Assembly: GCF_001941345.1 (NCBI RefSeq)
Contig: NZ_CP009251.1
Span: forward strand, 62,001-126,000
From: Corynebacterium stationis
GTDB taxonomy: Bacteria; Actinomycetota; Actinomycetes; Mycobacteriales; Mycobacteriaceae
Direction: 5' to 3'
DNA length: 64,000 nucleotides
Positions 63,105 to 64,000 of this stretch are shown piece by piece. Below the pieces are notes generated by a model. That model had not been told where the DNA came from. It saw only the letters and a list, made by a program, of their open reading frames with translations, and searched no databases. Made by a program: the position numbers and the translations under genes. Numbering within the stretch: the stretch's first letter is position 1; each line of letters begins with the position of its first letter.

Positions 63105-63619
63105 AAACGTTTCACCAAAACGTAGTGGCCTTCGCGCTCACCGACTTGTTCAAACCCTAAGTGGAAATACAGGCGGTGAGCGCGTTCATTTGCCGCGGCT
63201 ACTGACAGGGAAATACCGGGAGCGCCCATCTGGCGGGCGAGTTCCGTCGCGGCCTCCAACAACGCGGTTCCGATTCCCTCACCCTTGTAGCGGTTTTCCA
63301 CCGCCAAGGCGAGCTCGGGGATACCTTCTTCGACGTGGCCGAAACCGTGGAATTCACCGCTACCCCAGTTCAACCACACGCCACCAGCGGGGATGTGCCC
63401 GCGCCAAGCGATGAATCCGCCTTTCTCTTCCGTCCAGTTCTGCAGATAATAAATCCAGTCGCGGTCAAAATCTGCGGTGACCTCACCAAGTTCGTCACCG
63501 AAGGTATCGGTCAGGAAATTTAATCGCGACAGGTACGTGCGGTCTGATTCGGTGGCGACGATCAGGACCAAGTCATCTTCTGAACTGCTGTCTGGACTGC
63601 TCTCGGGAGTGGAATTCAT
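63101..63619 (-). CDS. GNAT-family N-acetyltransferase
   Basis: 172-residue acetyltransferase. The acetyl-CoA motif is VENRYKGEGIGTALLEAATELARQMG; then ISLSVAAANERAHRLYFHLGFEQVGERE. Start at 63619 chosen; ATGs at 63628 and further upstream are possible, with TAAAAT close by suggesting near-leaderless translation. Ends overlap the pseudogene convergently by 4 bp. Substrate unknown. Confidence 0.85.
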   Translation of the reverse strand: MNSTPESSPDSSSEDDLVLIVATESDRTYLSRLNFLTDTFGDELGEVTADFDRDWIYYLQNWTEEKGGFIAWRGHIPAGGVWLNWGSGEFHGFGHVEEGIPELALAVENRYKGEGIGTALLEAATELARQMGAPGISLSVAAANERAHRLYFHLGFEQVGEREGHYVLVKRF

Positions 63620-63644
63620 GCGCACCATTTTATCGTGCACGTAC

Positions 63645-64000
63645 CTACTTGCCGTGCTCCCATTGGGCATACGCGCGAGCGTAGTGCCCGTCGAGGGCAA
63701 TGAGTGATTCGTGGTCGCCGTCTTCGATGATTTCGCCGGCTTCCATAACTAGGATGCGGTCGGCGACGCGGGCTTGATCGAGTCGGTGCGCCACGACCAA
63801 GGTGGTGCGGCCGCGGGCGACAGCGCGCGCGGCGGACTCCAAGGCCTCGGCGTGCTCGCTACCTGCTTCGGAGGTTGCCTCATCCATGATCAGCACCGGG
63901 GGCTGGCGCAAAAACATGCGTGCCAAGGAGATCTGTTGGGCTACCTCGGCGCCGACCTCGGGGTTTCCGGCACCGATTTCGGTATTCAGCCCCTTCGGCA
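63645..64000 (-). CDS. ABC exporter ATP-binding protein, C-terminal end (partial)
   Basis: Only the last 117 codons lie in the window. The helical domain end and Walker B region are visible: PPVLIMDEATSEAGSEHAEALE, VARGRTTLVVAHRLDQARVADRILVMEAGEI. The signature motif, usually LSGGQ, reads VGAEVAQQISLARMF, and the D-loop SALD is SEAGS. This degenerate pattern suggests one asymmetric half of a heterodimeric ABC exporter. No further function can be given. Confidence 0.8.
   Translation of the reverse strand, partial: PKGLNTEIGAGNPEVGAEVAQQISLARMFLRQPPVLIMDEATSEAGSEHAEALESAARAVARGRTTLVVAHRLDQARVADRILVMEAGEIIEDGDHESLIALDGHYARAYAQWEHGK

Overview
The window looks like chromosomal DNA of a Corynebacterium or a close relative. 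Support comes from the copper locus layout copB, HMA protein, copS, copR, CueP-like lipoprotein and copO with a CopR-type operator, a CmtR/CadD cadmium pair with Mycobacterium-like cysteine spacing, a DUF222-type HNH protein and TPP-riboswitch thi operons. No rRNA, tRNA or CRISPR array was seen. The species cannot be fixed from the sequence alone.

Bases 1 to about 21400 are visibly GC-rich and read as an accumulated metal-resistance region: a partial NRAMP Mn transporter; a copper locus (P-type ATPase, HMA protein, CopRS, CueP-like lipoprotein, Tat multicopper oxidase); a cytochrome c maturation block (TlpA-like thioredoxin, CcdA, ResB, CcsB) leading to an apolipoprotein N-acyltransferase homologue (Lnt/CutE) whose catalytic Cys is Ser; an M23 peptidase; a broken IS5-type transposase; merA/merR; an IS6-type element with a frameshifted transposase; and cmtR/cadD. 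Short duplicated sequences mark several junctions.

From about 21500 the DNA is less GC-rich and contains ordinary metabolic modules plus a second copper set. 21505-27863 is an amine or amide catabolism cluster (amidohydrolase, flavin amine oxidase, APC permease, TetR, aldo/keto reductase). 27866-34273 is a self-contained uptake and hydrolysis operon resembling 2-aminoethylphosphonate systems (alkaline-phosphatase-superfamily enzyme, PhnSTUV-like ABC transporter, HAD hydrolase, GntR-UTRA regulator). It is bracketed by an intact aldo/keto reductase and a broken partial copy of it. Then come YdhK lipoprotein, CopB2 and CueP2, threonine aldolase, and a Phd/RelE-like toxin-antitoxin pair.

41101-47648 is a thiamine salvage locus: two TPP riboswitches drive convergent operons thiM-thiE-thiYXZ and thiD-tenA(Glu type)-tenA(Cys type), which meet with a 1-bp gap. 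The rest holds a Ca2+/H+ antiporter, an AlbA_2/ATPase/winged-helix regulator next to a striking 21-bp-period operator-like array, LysR/YeiH, HNH, pirin, CPBP protease with a DUF3887-like regulator, an SLC13 transporter, an osmoprotectant ABC operon, a frameshifted alpha/beta hydrolase, a GNAT protein and the end of an unusual ABC ATPase. The most interesting items are the copper plus cytochrome-maturation plus Lnt(C387S-like) locus, the 21-bp array, the PhnSTUV-like operon inserted between AKR copies, and the chimeric junction sequences.
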